Notes: a model not told the origin generated them from the letters alone. A stretch of 64,000 nucleotides of DNA from Pseudovibrio zosterae (GCF_033843645.1 NZ_JAWXVZ010000002.1:310001-374000); one strand, 5' to 3'. Counted from the first letter of the stretch, positions 8,678 through 18,505 are shown. A program made the numbers and translations.

Positions 8678-9676
8678 ATGACACTCATCGGCACGATCCC
8701 TCTTAGAAACAGGTGCGTTCTAGCGCCGATGTCAGGTGTGACTGACTTGCCGTTTCGCCAGCTTGCCTGGCGTTTCGGCGCCGGCCTCGTGGTAAGCGAG
8801 ATGGTTGCGAGCGAAGCGTTGGTAACTGGGCACCCGGAATCCTTGATGCGCGCTGAAGGGGAAGGGATTTCTCCGCACGTCATTCAGCTTGCAGGCCGAG
8901 AGGCGCATTGGATGGGTGAGGGCGCGCGATTGGCTGAAGCAGCTGGTGCTGACATCATCGACATCAACATGGGATGCCCTGCCAAAAAAGTGACAAGCGG
9001 GTACTCTGGTTCAGCGCTCATGAAAGATCTGGACCATGCTTTGACATTGGTCGAGGCCACAGTCGCCGCCGTGAAGGTGCCCGTTACCTTGAAGATGCGG
9101 CTTGGCTGGGATGAGAATTCCATTAATGCGCCTGAACTGGCGCGCCGTGCAGTGGATGCCGGTGTGCAGATGATTACGGTGCACGGGCGCACGCGCAGCC
9201 AGTTCTACAAGGGCAAAGCGGACTGGGAAGCGATTGCCATGGTGCGCGAGGTCGTTGATGTGCCTCTGGTCGCCAACGGCGATTGCTGCAGTTTTGATGA
9301 TGCGACCGAGATGCTGCAAAAGTCAGGCGCTGACATGGTGATGGTGGGTCGCGGTGCTTATGGGCGGCCATGGTTATCCGGGCATGTTGGGCACTTCCTT
9401 GAAACTGGGGAGCGGCTTGAAGCGCCAAAGGGCAAGGATCTGGCAGATCTGGTTGTAGAGCACTACGACGCCATGCTGGACCATTATCCGGGCGATATCG
9501 GGCTTCGATCAGCGCGTAAGCATATTGGCTGGTACATTGAGGCCAATCTTGAAAAAACACAGGTGGCGGGTGCTGTCATGAAGCAGCTAATGACGTCGCA
9601 AGATCCGGATTGGGTTCGCACGACTCTTCACCAACTTTTTTCCGACAATACAAACTATGTGCGGAGTGCTGCATAA
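8678..9676 (+). CDS. dusB: tRNA-dihydrouridine synthase B
   Basis: 332 aa from this ATG; an upstream ATG at 8633 would add 15 residues with no family similarity and sits almost on the predicted transcription start. FMN enzyme reducing uridines in the tRNA D-loop. Visible: LAPMSGVTDLPFRQLAWRFG, MGCPAKKV with the catalytic Cys, TLKMRLGW, TVHGRTRSQFYKG, VANGDCCSFDDA, and GADMVMVGRGAYGRPW for FMN phosphate. Historically called nifR3 in Rhodobacter because it precedes ntrBC, as here. Its TAA stop overlaps the ntrB ATG by one base (TAATG), so translation is coupled. Confidence 0.96.
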   Translation: MTLIGTIPLRNRCVLAPMSGVTDLPFRQLAWRFGAGLVVSEMVASEALVTGHPESLMRAEGEGISPHVIQLAGREAHWMGEGARLAEAAGADIIDINMGCPAKKVTSGYSGSALMKDLDHALTLVEATVAAVKVPVTLKMRLGWDENSINAPELARRAVDAGVQMITVHGRTRSQFYKGKADWEAIAMVREVVDVPLVANGDCCSFDDATEMLQKSGADMVMVGRGAYGRPWLSGHVGHFLETGERLEAPKGKDLADLVVEHYDAMLDHYPGDIGLRSARKHIGWYIEANLEKTQVAGAVMKQLMTSQDPDWVRTTLHQLFSDNTNYVRSAA

Positions 9677-10803
9677 TGAATGACGTTTCTCGGGCAGCTG
9701 GTGCAAAGGGGCTCGGCACCACAGGACAGCAGGTTCTGGATTCACTGCCTCACCCGGTGGTGGTTGTCGGAGAAGACGAAAAAATAAGCCGGGCAAATGC
9801 CGCCGCGGAGGCGTTCTTTCAAGCAAGCCTCGCAGTCCTGCAGCGTCATGATCTTTCTTACTTCGTGCCGTTTGGCAGCCCGCTCTTGAGCTTGATTTCT
9901 CAGGTACGCGAGCGCGGAGCGCCGGTTAATGAGTACAAGGTTGATATCGGCTCGCCTCGCATTGGGTCGGAAAAACTTGTCGATATTCACGCTTCGCCTT
10001 TGAGCGATCAGCCGGGGTCGGTGGTGCTGCTCTTTCAGGAGCGCACGATGGCTGAGAAATTGGACAAGCAGCTGACCTCTCGAGGCGCAGCGCGCACTGT
10101 TACTGGCCTGGCGGCCATGTTGGCACATGAAATCAAGAACCCGCTTTCAGGCATTCGTGGTGCAGCACAACTCCTTGAAAGTTCGGCGGACGAGAATGAC
10201 CGGGCTCTTACCCGCCTCATCATGGAGGAGACCGACAGGATCGTGAAACTGGTGGATCGTATGGAAGTGTTTTCCGATGAGCGGCCGATTGATCGCGAGC
10301 CAGTCAACATCCACGTGGTTCTGGATCGGGTGAAGCAGGTTGCGGAGAACGGCTTTGCCAAAGACATTCGAATCGTCGAAAAGTATGACCCTTCATTGCC
10401 ACCGGTTTATGCCAATAAAGATCAACTCATTCAGGTGTTCCTGAACTTGGTCAAGAATGCAGGTGAGGCGCTATCGGCTTCTTCGGATGCCGAGATTACA
10501 ATAACAACAGCCTTCAGACCTGGTGTTCGCCTGTCTGTCCCCGGCGCGCGGGAGCGTGTCAGCCTGCCGCTCGAGTTCTGCGTCAAGGACAACGGACCGG
10601 GCGTACCACAGGACCTTTTACCTCATCTCTTTGAGCCTTTCATTACGACAAAAACAAACGGATCGGGGCTTGGCTTGGCGCTGGTTGCGAAAATTGTAGG
10701 AGACCATGGTGGTGTCATCGAGTGTGACAGTACCGGGCGGGGAACAACGTTTCGCATTCTCATGCCAGCCTTCTCAGCTTCAGATGCCGTTACAGAGGAA
10801 TAG
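9676..10803 (+). CDS. ntrB: Nitrogen regulation sensor histidine kinase NtrB
   Basis: 375 aa, soluble sensor kinase that, under PII control, phosphorylates or dephosphorylates NtrC according to nitrogen status. The start is ATG at 9676, overlapping the dusB stop; the frame is open further upstream inside dusB but without similarity. Domains: PAS (about 16-110, LDSLPHPVVVVGEDEKISRANAAAE), dimerisation/phosphoacceptor with His151 in LAHEIKNPLSGIRGAAQLLE, and the ATPase domain with N-box QVFLNLVKNAGEAL, VKDNGPGVP and GSGLGLALV. No membrane segments. ntrC follows after 12 bp. Confidence 0.95.
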   Translation: MNDVSRAAGAKGLGTTGQQVLDSLPHPVVVVGEDEKISRANAAAEAFFQASLAVLQRHDLSYFVPFGSPLLSLISQVRERGAPVNEYKVDIGSPRIGSEKLVDIHASPLSDQPGSVVLLFQERTMAEKLDKQLTSRGAARTVTGLAAMLAHEIKNPLSGIRGAAQLLESSADENDRALTRLIMEETDRIVKLVDRMEVFSDERPIDREPVNIHVVLDRVKQVAENGFAKDIRIVEKYDPSLPPVYANKDQLIQVFLNLVKNAGEALSASSDAEITITTAFRPGVRLSVPGARERVSLPLEFCVKDNGPGVPQDLLPHLFEPFITTKTNGSGLGLALVAKIVGDHGGVIECDSTGRGTTFRILMPAFSASDAVTEE

Positions 10804-10815
10804 GAATAATCAGCG

Positions 10816-12255
10816 ATGCCCAGCGGGACTATTCTTGTCGCCGATGATGATGCGGCCATCCGTACTGTTTTGAACCAAGCGCTCTCCCGTGCCGGTTACA
10901 CGGTACGCCTCACATCCAATGCCACGACCTTGTGGCGATGGGTGAGTTCTGGAGAGGGGGATCTGGTTATCTCGGATGTGGTGATGCCGGACGAAAACGC
11001 GTTCGATGTGTTGCCACGTATTCGAAAGCTGCGTCCGGAATTGCCTGTGATCATCATGAGTGCCCAGAATACATTCATGACCGCAATCAAGGCCTCAGAG
11101 CAGGGTGCCTACGAATATTTGCCAAAGCCCTTTGACCTGAAGGAGCTCACAAACATCGTTGGGCGTGCCTTGGCAGAGCCCAAGTCCCGCCGGGTGCCCG
11201 CGGGAGAAGAGGGGCAGGACAACATTCCTCTGGTGGGGCGTTCTCCTGCAATGCAGGAGATTTACCGCGTTCTGGCGCGGCTTATGCAGACCGACCTCAC
11301 CGTGATGATCAATGGTGAAAGTGGTACGGGTAAGGAACTTGTAGCCCGAGCGCTGCATGATTATGGCAAGCGCCGAAATGGACCCTTTGTCGCTGTGAAT
11401 ATGGCGGCCATTCCGCGGGATTTGATCGAGTCCGAACTGTTTGGGCACGAGAAAGGCGCGTTCACAGGGGCTCAGGCGCGTTCGTCCGGGCGGTTTGAAC
11501 AAGCTGACGGCGGTACGCTGTTTCTGGACGAAATTGGCGACATGCCAATGGAAGCGCAAACGCGTTTGCTCCGTGTGCTTCAGCAAGGTGAATACACCAC
11601 CGTTGGGGGGCGTACCCCCATCAAGACGGATGTGCGCATCATTGCCGCCACCAACAAGGATTTGCAGCACTTGATTGCGCAGGGGCTGTTTCGCGAGGAC
11701 TTGTACTTCCGCTTGAACGTGGTTCCAATCCGCTTGCCACCTCTCAGAGAGCGTACCGAAGATATTCCTGATCTGGTGCGCCATTTCTTCTCTTTTGCGC
11801 AAAAGGAGGGGCTCCCATCCAAGCAAATCGAGTTGAATGCACTGGAAAAATTGCGCCGCTATCGCTGGCCTGGCAACGTGCGTGAGCTGGAGAATCTGGT
11901 TCGCCGTTTGGCCGCCTTGTACCCACAAGACGTTATCACCTCCAGTCTGATCGATCTGGAGTTGAGCCAGCCAGCCATGGCGCAGTCCAGTGACGAGGGT
12001 GCTGCCGACAATGACCTGAGCAGCGCGGTCGAGAGATTTATGGGAGAATACTTCGGCAGCTTCGGTGATGATCTGCCACCTCCAGGCCTCTATCACCGTA
12101 TCCTGCGAGAAGTTGAGTATCCGCTTATCTCTGCGACCTTGGCAGCCACCCGAGGCAACCAAATCAAGGCCGCAGAACTCTTGGGCGTGAATCGAAACAC
12201 CTTGCGCAAGAAAATTCGTGATCTCGATGTTCAGGTTATCAGGACATCCAGATAA
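10816..12255 (+). CDS. ntrC: Nitrogen regulation response regulator NtrC
   Basis: 479 aa sigma-54 activator. Receiver domain (1-120) with phosphoacceptor Asp54 in VISDVVMPDE and the conserved Lys in LPKPFD; AAA+ domain (about 145-375) with Walker A GESGTGKELVARALH, the sigma-54-contacting loop GAFTGA, Walker B GGTLFLDEIGDM and the arginine finger region FREDLYFRLNVVPIRLPPLRERTEDIP; and a C-terminal Fis-type helix-turn-helix (AAELLGVNRNTLRKKIRDL). It activates nitrogen-assimilation genes such as glnA or glnK when phosphorylated by NtrB. All catalytic motifs are intact, in contrast to NtrX below. A terminator follows. Confidence 0.96.
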   Translation: MPSGTILVADDDAAIRTVLNQALSRAGYTVRLTSNATTLWRWVSSGEGDLVISDVVMPDENAFDVLPRIRKLRPELPVIIMSAQNTFMTAIKASEQGAYEYLPKPFDLKELTNIVGRALAEPKSRRVPAGEEGQDNIPLVGRSPAMQEIYRVLARLMQTDLTVMINGESGTGKELVARALHDYGKRRNGPFVAVNMAAIPRDLIESELFGHEKGAFTGAQARSSGRFEQADGGTLFLDEIGDMPMEAQTRLLRVLQQGEYTTVGGRTPIKTDVRIIAATNKDLQHLIAQGLFREDLYFRLNVVPIRLPPLRERTEDIPDLVRHFFSFAQKEGLPSKQIELNALEKLRRYRWPGNVRELENLVRRLAALYPQDVITSSLIDLELSQPAMAQSSDEGAADNDLSSAVERFMGEYFGSFGDDLPPPGLYHRILREVEYPLISATLAATRGNQIKAAELLGVNRNTLRKKIRDLDVQVIRTSR

Positions 12256-12296
12256 GGCCCTGATCTCGTTGGGAGAGCTAGATAATTTCTTGATGA

Positions 12297-12332
12297 GGCC
12301 GCTTTCTGAGCTTTGGAAGCGGCCTTCTTTTC
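12297..12332 (+). terminator. Intrinsic terminator after ntrC
   Basis: GGCCGCTT (12297-12304) pairs with AAGCGGCC (12317-12324), extendable by G-T pairs, followed by TTCTTTTC. It separates dusB-ntrB-ntrC from ntrYX. Confidence 0.75.
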
Positions 12333-12437
12333 CCCAATGTCATCCGCATGAATAACCGGGTGTCGCGCATCGGCAACATGTGTGCTAATGATGCAACTGT
12401 ATTTCGTAGTTTTTAGGCATCCCACGACACGTTGCGC

Positions 12438-14705
12438 ATGATTTTCAAAGCAAACCAACAAAAAACCGAACGTAAATCTGGTTTGATGGGGCACCGAGCA
12501 CGCTTGGCTGGGTTGCTCGTGGTCATTGTTTCTCTTTTGTCGATTGGGATCTCCTTCACAGTCCTTATGGGACTGACCCCGATCGTGCCCAATGCAAATG
12601 TTGTCTATGCCGCGCTTGTGTTGAACAGCGTGCTGGTGGCTTTGCTTGTCGGCCTGATCATGTGGGAGTTTTTCAAGCTCCTTAAAGCGCGCCGGCGTGG
12701 GCGCGCTGCAGCTCGGCTTCATGTGCGCATCGTCACGATGTTTTCTCTCGTGGCAGCCATTCCTGCAATTCTCGTGGCCGTTGTTGCGACAATCACGCTT
12801 GATCAGGGTCTGGATCGATGGTTCGAGCAGAGGACGCGTCAGATCATCGGCAATGCTCAGTCCGTTGCCGCGGCATACGTTCAAGAGCATGGCAATGTAC
12901 TCCGCAGTACGTTGATCGCGATGGTCAATGATGTGGATCTCAACCGAAACGCTTACCACTACGAGCCGTCCCGTTTTGATCGCTTTTTCGAGACCCAGAC
13001 ATGGGTGCGTGGGTTGCTCGCCGCCTATATTTTGGAGCGCGACGGGACAGTGGTTACGCGGGTATTGCGCGATCCGGATGTCGAGCCCTTGCTGCCTCCA
13101 GAAATTGCCATGGAACAAGCGCAGGCGGGGGCTCCCGTTTTGATTGCGCCTGGTGTTTCGAACCTTGTTGGCGGCGTCATGAAACTCACCGCCTATGACG
13201 ATCTCTATCTATATGTGACAAGAGCGCTCGACCCGCGTGTGGTTGAATACCAGCGTCTGGCAGAGGCGGGGATCAACGAGTACGCCGAGCTTGAGGCGCG
13301 CCGGTTCGGGGTGCAGCTTGCTTTTGCTCTGGTTTACGTCGGAGTGGCGCTTGTCTTGCTTTTGTCTTCCATCTGGGTGGGCTTTGGCTTTGCCAACAAC
13401 CTCGTAAAGCCGATCCGAAATCTGATTGGTGCGGCGGATCAGGTTTCTCAGGGCAATTACCTTGTTGAAGTTGAGACCGACAAGGCAGCCGGCGATCTTT
13501 CAAACCTTGGCACCACGTTCAACAACATGACCTCGCAGCTGCGCGGACAGCGTGCAGCACTGCTGGCCGCAAATGATCAGATTGACAAACGCCGCAGGTT
13601 TACCGAAGCGGTGCTTTCTGGCGTTTCTTCTGGCGTCATCGGTATTGATGATGAAGGCCACATTACCCTGATCAACCGTTCAGCCTTGAATCTCTTGGAT
13701 CAAGATGAGAACGAGTTGCTTGAAAGGCCGATTGCAGAAGCGGTGATTGAACTCAATGATGCCGTGGAAGAGGCTCTCAATGGCCGCGGGGATCATCGTA
13801 AATACGCTCAGGTTTCGCTGGTTCGAAATGGCCGAGAGCGAACTGTCAATGTTCGCGTGACAACGGAAGAAGCAACCCGGTCTGAGCACGGTTTTGTTGT
13901 GACACTTGATGACATCACAGACCTTGTTGCCGCGCAGCGCAATTCGGCTTGGGCAGATGTGGCACGTCGTATCGCGCACGAGATCAAGAACCCGCTGACA
14001 CCGATTCAGCTTTCGGCAGAACGTATTCGTCGCCGCTACGGCAAACGCATCAGTGAAGACGACCGGCAGGTTTTTGACCAATGCGTGGACACTATCGTCC
14101 GTCAGGTGGGTGACATTGGCCGGATGGTCGATGAGTTTTCTTCTTTTGCGCGCATGCCGAAGCCGAAGATAGAGCAGGGCGATCTTCGCGCTATGGTGCG
14201 CGAAACAGCCTTCATGCTTTCCGTCTCGAACTCCGAAATGCAGATCAAGACAGAGTTGCCAGAAGAGCCGGTGCTCGCTCAGTTTGATAGCCGCTTGGTC
14301 GGGCAGGCCGTTGGAAATGTGATCAAGAACGCGACCGAAGCTGTCGAAGCGTTTCTTGAACAGACTGACACCGAGGAGAAGGGCGAGATCCGTGTCCGCC
14401 TTTATGAGCAAGGCGACAACCGCGTGATTGAGGTGATCGACAACGGAATCGGTCTGCCTTCGGAACAGCGCACCAGATTGCTTGAGCCATACATGACAAC
14501 CCGAGAAAAAGGGACTGGTCTGGGCCTCGCGATTGTACGAAAAATTATGGAAGATCATGGTGGGGGGATCGAGCTGCTTGATGCGCCTGCCGTTAGCCGA
14601 GGGGGGCATGGGGCTATGGTCCGATTGACACTAGCTGCATCTCTCAACCCATCCAGTGAATCCAATCGGACAGAAGAAGTGGTGGATACAAGCCATGGCA
14701 AGTGA
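12438..14705 (+). CDS. ntrY: Membrane sensor histidine kinase NtrY
   Basis: 755 aa from this ATG (a TTG two codons earlier or an ATG at 12486 are alternatives). Membrane kinase of the NtrYX system, tied in alphaproteobacteria to nitrogen, redox and envelope responses. Several membrane segments lie at the N-terminus (about 20-45, 50-80 and 95-120) and another near 290-320, with a periplasmic loop between. Then HAMP (VKPIRNLIGAADQVSQGNY), PAS (FTEAVLSGVSSGVIGIDDEGH), phosphoacceptor RRIAHEIKNPLTPIQLSAERI, and the ATPase domain with VIDNGIGLP and GTGLGLAIVRKIM. It overlaps ntrX by 11 bp. Confidence 0.94.
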   Translation: MIFKANQQKTERKSGLMGHRARLAGLLVVIVSLLSIGISFTVLMGLTPIVPNANVVYAALVLNSVLVALLVGLIMWEFFKLLKARRRGRAAARLHVRIVTMFSLVAAIPAILVAVVATITLDQGLDRWFEQRTRQIIGNAQSVAAAYVQEHGNVLRSTLIAMVNDVDLNRNAYHYEPSRFDRFFETQTWVRGLLAAYILERDGTVVTRVLRDPDVEPLLPPEIAMEQAQAGAPVLIAPGVSNLVGGVMKLTAYDDLYLYVTRALDPRVVEYQRLAEAGINEYAELEARRFGVQLAFALVYVGVALVLLLSSIWVGFGFANNLVKPIRNLIGAADQVSQGNYLVEVETDKAAGDLSNLGTTFNNMTSQLRGQRAALLAANDQIDKRRRFTEAVLSGVSSGVIGIDDEGHITLINRSALNLLDQDENELLERPIAEAVIELNDAVEEALNGRGDHRKYAQVSLVRNGRERTVNVRVTTEEATRSEHGFVVTLDDITDLVAAQRNSAWADVARRIAHEIKNPLTPIQLSAERIRRRYGKRISEDDRQVFDQCVDTIVRQVGDIGRMVDEFSSFARMPKPKIEQGDLRAMVRETAFMLSVSNSEMQIKTELPEEPVLAQFDSRLVGQAVGNVIKNATEAVEAFLEQTDTEEKGEIRVRLYEQGDNRVIEVIDNGIGLPSEQRTRLLEPYMTTREKGTGLGLAIVRKIMEDHGGGIELLDAPAVSRGGHGAMVRLTLAASLNPSSESNRTEEVVDTSHGK

Positions 14706-16062
14706 CATTCTTATTGTGGACGATGAAGCCGATATCCGTGACCTTATCGCGGGTATCCTAGACGATGACGGCTATTCAGCACGCACTGCTGGCGACAGCG
14801 ATAGCGCGTTGGAGGCCATTGCCGAAAGGCGCCCGTCGCTCGTCATTCTGGACATTTGGCTCCAAGGTAGCCGCCTGGACGGATTGGAGTTGCTTGATAT
14901 CATCAAGCAGCAAAACCCTGATCTGCCGGTGGTCATCATCTCCGGTCATGGCAACATCGAAACAGCTGTATCGGCAATCAAGCGCGGCGCTTACGACTAC
15001 ATCGAAAAGCCTTTCAAGGCGGATCGACTGGTGCTGATCGTTGAACGCGCCCTTGAGGCTTCGAGCCTGAAGCGTGAGATCAAGGAACTGAAGCAGCGCA
15101 GTGCGGATGCCGCTCAGCTCGTCGGCTCTTCGGCGGCCATGAACAGTCTTCGCAACACCATTGAACGCATTGCGATGACAAACAGCCGCGTCCTTATCAA
15201 CGGCCCGTCCGGGGCAGGTAAGGAGTTGGTAGCACGGACCATTCACGAATCCTCTTCGCGCTCCAAGGCACCGTTTGTGGTGATGAGTGCTGCAAACATC
15301 ACGCCAGAGCGCATGGAGGAAGAGCTGTTCGGGATTGAGGAGACCGACAGCCAGCCTCGAAAAGTCGGCGCACTGGAGGAGGCGCACGGTGGAACGCTCT
15401 ATCTCGATGAGATCAGCGATATGCCGCGCGAAACTCAGAACAAGATCCTGCGCGTTCTGGTCGACCAGAATTTTTCTCGTGTCGGTGGTTCTTCCAAAGT
15501 GAAGGTTGATGTTCGTATCTTGTCTTCAAGTGCGAGCAACTTGGAAAGCGAGGTCGCGGAAGGACGGTTCCGAGAAGATCTTTATCATCGCCTCGGTGTT
15601 GTGCCGATCCGTGTTCCGGCTCTGGAAGAGCGCCGCGAGGACATCCCGCAGCTCATCCATTACTTCATGCAGCAGATCTCTAATTCCACTGGCTTGCCGA
15701 TGCGCCGAATTGGGGAAGACGCTATGGCGGTTTTGCAAACCCATGACTGGCCTGGCAACATCCGTCAGTTGCGGAACAACGTGGAACGCCTGATGATCTT
15801 GACTCGCGGAGAACCGGATGCAGTGATCACGGCCGACCTTCTGCCCTCTGAGGTGGCGTCAACACTGCCAAGTATGCCGGGTGCTGGTGGCAACACAGAG
15901 CTGATGTCCTTGCCATTGCGAGAGGCCAGAGAGCAGTTTGAGCGCGAATATCTCAAGGCGCAGGTCAGCCGTTTTGGGGGCAATATTTCGCGGACTGCGG
16001 AATATGTTGGCATGGAGCGTTCAGCGCTACACAGAAAGCTGAAATCGCTCGGACTTTCATGA
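14695..16062 (+). CDS. ntrX: Response regulator NtrX (AAA+ domain without a GAFTGA loop)
   Basis: 455 aa, partner of NtrY. The start is ATG at 14695 (MASDILIVDDEADIRD), inside the end of ntrY. Receiver domain with phosphoacceptor Asp53 in VILDIWLQ and Lys in YIEKPFKADR; AAA+ domain with Walker A NGPSGAGKELVARTIH and Walker B GGTLYLDEISDM. Where NtrC has GAFTGA, this protein reads ELFGIEETDSQPRKVGALEE, so the sigma-54 contact loop is missing. C-terminal Fis-type helix-turn-helix (ISRTAEYVGMERSALHRKL). Loss of GAFTGA has been noted in NtrX of other alphaproteobacteria and implies it does not act as a classical sigma-54 activator. Confidence 0.94.
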   Translation: MASDILIVDDEADIRDLIAGILDDDGYSARTAGDSDSALEAIAERRPSLVILDIWLQGSRLDGLELLDIIKQQNPDLPVVIISGHGNIETAVSAIKRGAYDYIEKPFKADRLVLIVERALEASSLKREIKELKQRSADAAQLVGSSAAMNSLRNTIERIAMTNSRVLINGPSGAGKELVARTIHESSSRSKAPFVVMSAANITPERMEEELFGIEETDSQPRKVGALEEAHGGTLYLDEISDMPRETQNKILRVLVDQNFSRVGGSSKVKVDVRILSSSASNLESEVAEGRFREDLYHRLGVVPIRVPALEERREDIPQLIHYFMQQISNSTGLPMRRIGEDAMAVLQTHDWPGNIRQLRNNVERLMILTRGEPDAVITADLLPSEVASTLPSMPGAGGNTELMSLPLREAREQFEREYLKAQVSRFGGNISRTAEYVGMERSALHRKLKSLGLS

Positions 16063-16103
16063 TAGGGTCGCGAGCAATGACTCGCGAATTGTAGGACAAA
16101 GCA

Positions 16104-17480
16104 ATGAAAGTCGTGATTTGCGGTGCCGGGCAGGTTGGCTACGGCATCGCCGAAAAATTGGCTTCTGAGCAGAACGATGTATCCGTTATCGATACATCGC
16201 CTCAGCTGGTGAATGTTATTCGCGATACTCTGGATGTGCGGGGTTTTGTGGGCCACGGTGCGCATCCGGATGTGCTTGCGCAGGCAGGTGCGGCGGACGC
16301 AGACATGATCATCGCGGTGACGCTCTACGACGAGGTCAACATGGTGGCCTGTCAGGTCGCGCACTCCTTGTTCAACGTGCCGACCAAAGTCTCTCGTGTG
16401 CGCGCTCAAAGTTATCTGGAAAGCCGGTATAGCGACCTGTTCTCCAGAGAGAACATGCCGATCGACGTTATCATTTCGCCGGAAATCGAAGTGGGAGAGA
16501 TGGTGCTGCGGCGTTTGTCGTTGCCTGGTGCCATGGAAACGGTTCGGTTTGCCGATGACCGTGTTGTGGTCGTCGGCATCGATTGTCAAGCAGATTGCCC
16601 GGTGGTTGATACGCCGTTGAGGCAGCTGACAGACCTGTTCCCAGATCTCAAATCGACCGTGGTTGGTATTTTCCGTGACGGTCAGATTTTTGTTCCGCAC
16701 AGCAGTGATATGATGCGCGAAGGGGACCTGGTCTATGTATGTTGTGAGCGCGAACAAGTGCGCAGAACGCTTGGTATTTTTGGTCACGAAGAGCCAGAGG
16801 CCAGCCGCGTCATCATTGCTGGTGGTGGCAATATCGGTTCCTACGTAGCCCGCCGTCTCGAAAGCCGTCAGGTCAGAACCAAGGTGAAAATCATTGAGCA
16901 GTCCCGCGAACGCGCGATGAGTATTGCCGATGAGCTGCGCCGGACGGTTGTTCTGCACGGCAGTGCCTTGGACCAGGTGCTGCTTCAGGAGGCGGATGTA
17001 GAAGATGCGGACATGATGGTTGCCTTGACCAACGAAGATGAGGTGAACATCTTGTCGTGCGTTATGGCCAAGAAGCTGGGCTGTGAGCGCAACTTGACGC
17101 TTTTGAACAACTCCAGCTATCCGGCATTTGCGCATGCGTTGGGCATCGATACCTTCGTTAATCCACGTCAAGTGACGATCTCGAAGATCTTGCAGCACGT
17201 GCGTCGTGGCCGTATCCGCTCTGTTCACTCGCTGCAAAATGGTGTTGCTGAGGTTATTGAGGCAGAAGCTCTGGAAACATCGCCGCTCGTAGGACAGCCT
17301 CTCCGCGAAGTTGAGCTATCAGAAGGCATTCGCATTGGTGCGATCTACCGTAATGGCGAAGTCTTGCCACCAAGTGGAGAAGACAAAGTTCGCGCAAATG
17401 ACCGTGTTGTTATTTTCGCTCTGGCCGAGCGCGTACGACAGGTTGAGCAGATGTTCCGTGTATCACTTGAGTTTTTCTAG
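16104..17480 (+). CDS. trkA: Trk system potassium uptake regulatory protein TrkA
   Basis: 458 aa cytoplasmic NAD(H)-binding subunit that gates a TrkH/TrkG-type potassium channel. It has the usual tandem layout, RCK_N-RCK_C-RCK_N-RCK_C: the first Rossmann motif VICGAGQVGYGIAEKLA at residue 3 and the second VIIAGGGNIGSYVARRLE at about 235, each followed by a C-terminal regulatory lobe ending in GDLVYVCC and NDRVVIFAL. The length equals the E. coli protein. It lies 41 bp after ntrX on the same strand, a conserved ntrYX-trkA order in alphaproteobacteria; no trkH is in the window. Confidence 0.95.
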   Translation: MKVVICGAGQVGYGIAEKLASEQNDVSVIDTSPQLVNVIRDTLDVRGFVGHGAHPDVLAQAGAADADMIIAVTLYDEVNMVACQVAHSLFNVPTKVSRVRAQSYLESRYSDLFSRENMPIDVIISPEIEVGEMVLRRLSLPGAMETVRFADDRVVVVGIDCQADCPVVDTPLRQLTDLFPDLKSTVVGIFRDGQIFVPHSSDMMREGDLVYVCCEREQVRRTLGIFGHEEPEASRVIIAGGGNIGSYVARRLESRQVRTKVKIIEQSRERAMSIADELRRTVVLHGSALDQVLLQEADVEDADMMVALTNEDEVNILSCVMAKKLGCERNLTLLNNSSYPAFAHALGIDTFVNPRQVTISKILQHVRRGRIRSVHSLQNGVAEVIEAEALETSPLVGQPLREVELSEGIRIGAIYRNGEVLPPSGEDKVRANDRVVIFALAERVRQVEQMFRVSLEFF

Positions 17481-17632
17481 GATAACGATGAGTGTATAAC
17501 AGCACTGCTTTATGTAGAACTTCTGTAAAATGCCAACTGCTCTGGGATGATCGGGTAATGTTTCACTAGGAATGCCATGGCGCTTCCTTGGTGCCTTTAC
17601 CCGGTTCCAATAAGATCAATCAGGAGAAACCG

Positions 17633-18505
17633 ATGAGCAGGGTTGCATATGTCAATGGCCAGTACGTGCCCCACTCACGGGCAGCGGTCCATATTGAAGA
17701 CAGGGGATACCAGTTCGCAGATGGCGTCTATGAGGTCTGCGAAATCTGGAAGGGACAAATCGTTGATCAGACGGAGCACTTGGAGCGACTGGACCGTTCT
17801 TTAAGAGAATTGGCTATTCGTGCTCCAATGGCACGAGGCGCGCTCATCAGGGTCATGAGAGAAGTGATAGAGCGCAATCGCGTCAAGGATGGTCTGATCT
17901 ATATTCAGGTTACCCGCGGGGTTGCGCGTCGTGATCATTACTTCCCGCCCGAGGATACGCCGCCTTCAATTGTGATGACCGCCAAGTCAGTCTCTGCCAC
18001 GAAGAATGAGGCAGCGGCAGAGCAGGGCGTTTCAGTAATCACGACTCCTGAGAATCGCTGGGCCAGGGTTGATATTAAAACCGTAGGTCTTTTGCCTAAT
18101 GTACTTGCTAAACAAAAGGCTAAGGAAGCTGGGGCAAAAGAAGCCTGGTTTGTGGATAAAGACGGGTTCGTAACCGAGGGTGGTTCTACTAATGCATGGA
18201 TCGTTCTTAATGATGGGACACTTGTCACACGTCCGGCGGACCACGGCATTTTGAGGGGTATTACACGCTCTGTTGTGATGAAACTGGCGGAAATGAAGGG
18301 TATTTCTGTTCAAGAGCGTGCTTTTACCGTAGAAGAGGCCAAGTCGGCACGGGAAGCGTTTATCACGGCTGCGTCTGCACTTGTAATGCCGGTGACCAGA
18401 ATTGACGATACAGTTATCGCAAACGGGGCACCGGGCTCGATTGCAAGGGACTTGAGAAAAACGTTTCATGACGCGGCTGAGTTGATTAAACTCGGCGGTG
18501 CCTGA
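17633..18505 (+). CDS. dat: D-amino-acid aminotransferase (D-alanine transaminase type, class IV)
   Basis: 290 aa from the ATG at 17633, preceded by a strong CAGGAGA ribosome site; the frame is open further upstream but without similarity. PLP fold-type IV: N-terminal YVNGQYVPHSRAAVHIEDRGYQFADGVYEV, catalytic Lys in DIKTVGLLPNVLAKQKA, and cofactor-binding EGGSTNAWIV, LRGITRSVV and FITAASALVMPVT. It interconverts D-alanine and D-glutamate with their 2-oxo acids, feeding peptidoglycan or degrading D-amino acids. It resembles the D-alanine transaminase branch (TRGVARRDHYFP) more than branched-chain aminotransferases. It lies between trkA and hfq on the same strand with 150-170 bp gaps, so it likely has its own promoter. 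Confidence 0.88.
   Translation: MSRVAYVNGQYVPHSRAAVHIEDRGYQFADGVYEVCEIWKGQIVDQTEHLERLDRSLRELAIRAPMARGALIRVMREVIERNRVKDGLIYIQVTRGVARRDHYFPPEDTPPSIVMTAKSVSATKNEAAAEQGVSVITTPENRWARVDIKTVGLLPNVLAKQKAKEAGAKEAWFVDKDGFVTEGGSTNAWIVLNDGTLVTRPADHGILRGITRSVVMKLAEMKGISVQERAFTVEEAKSAREAFITAASALVMPVTRIDDTVIANGAPGSIARDLRKTFHDAAELIKLGGA

Noticed and set aside
15765..17237. 490-codon open frame on the minus strand across ntrX and trkA
   Set aside because: Both + strand genes are intact and recognisable; the antisense product is low-complexity His/Arg/Asn-rich with no domain.
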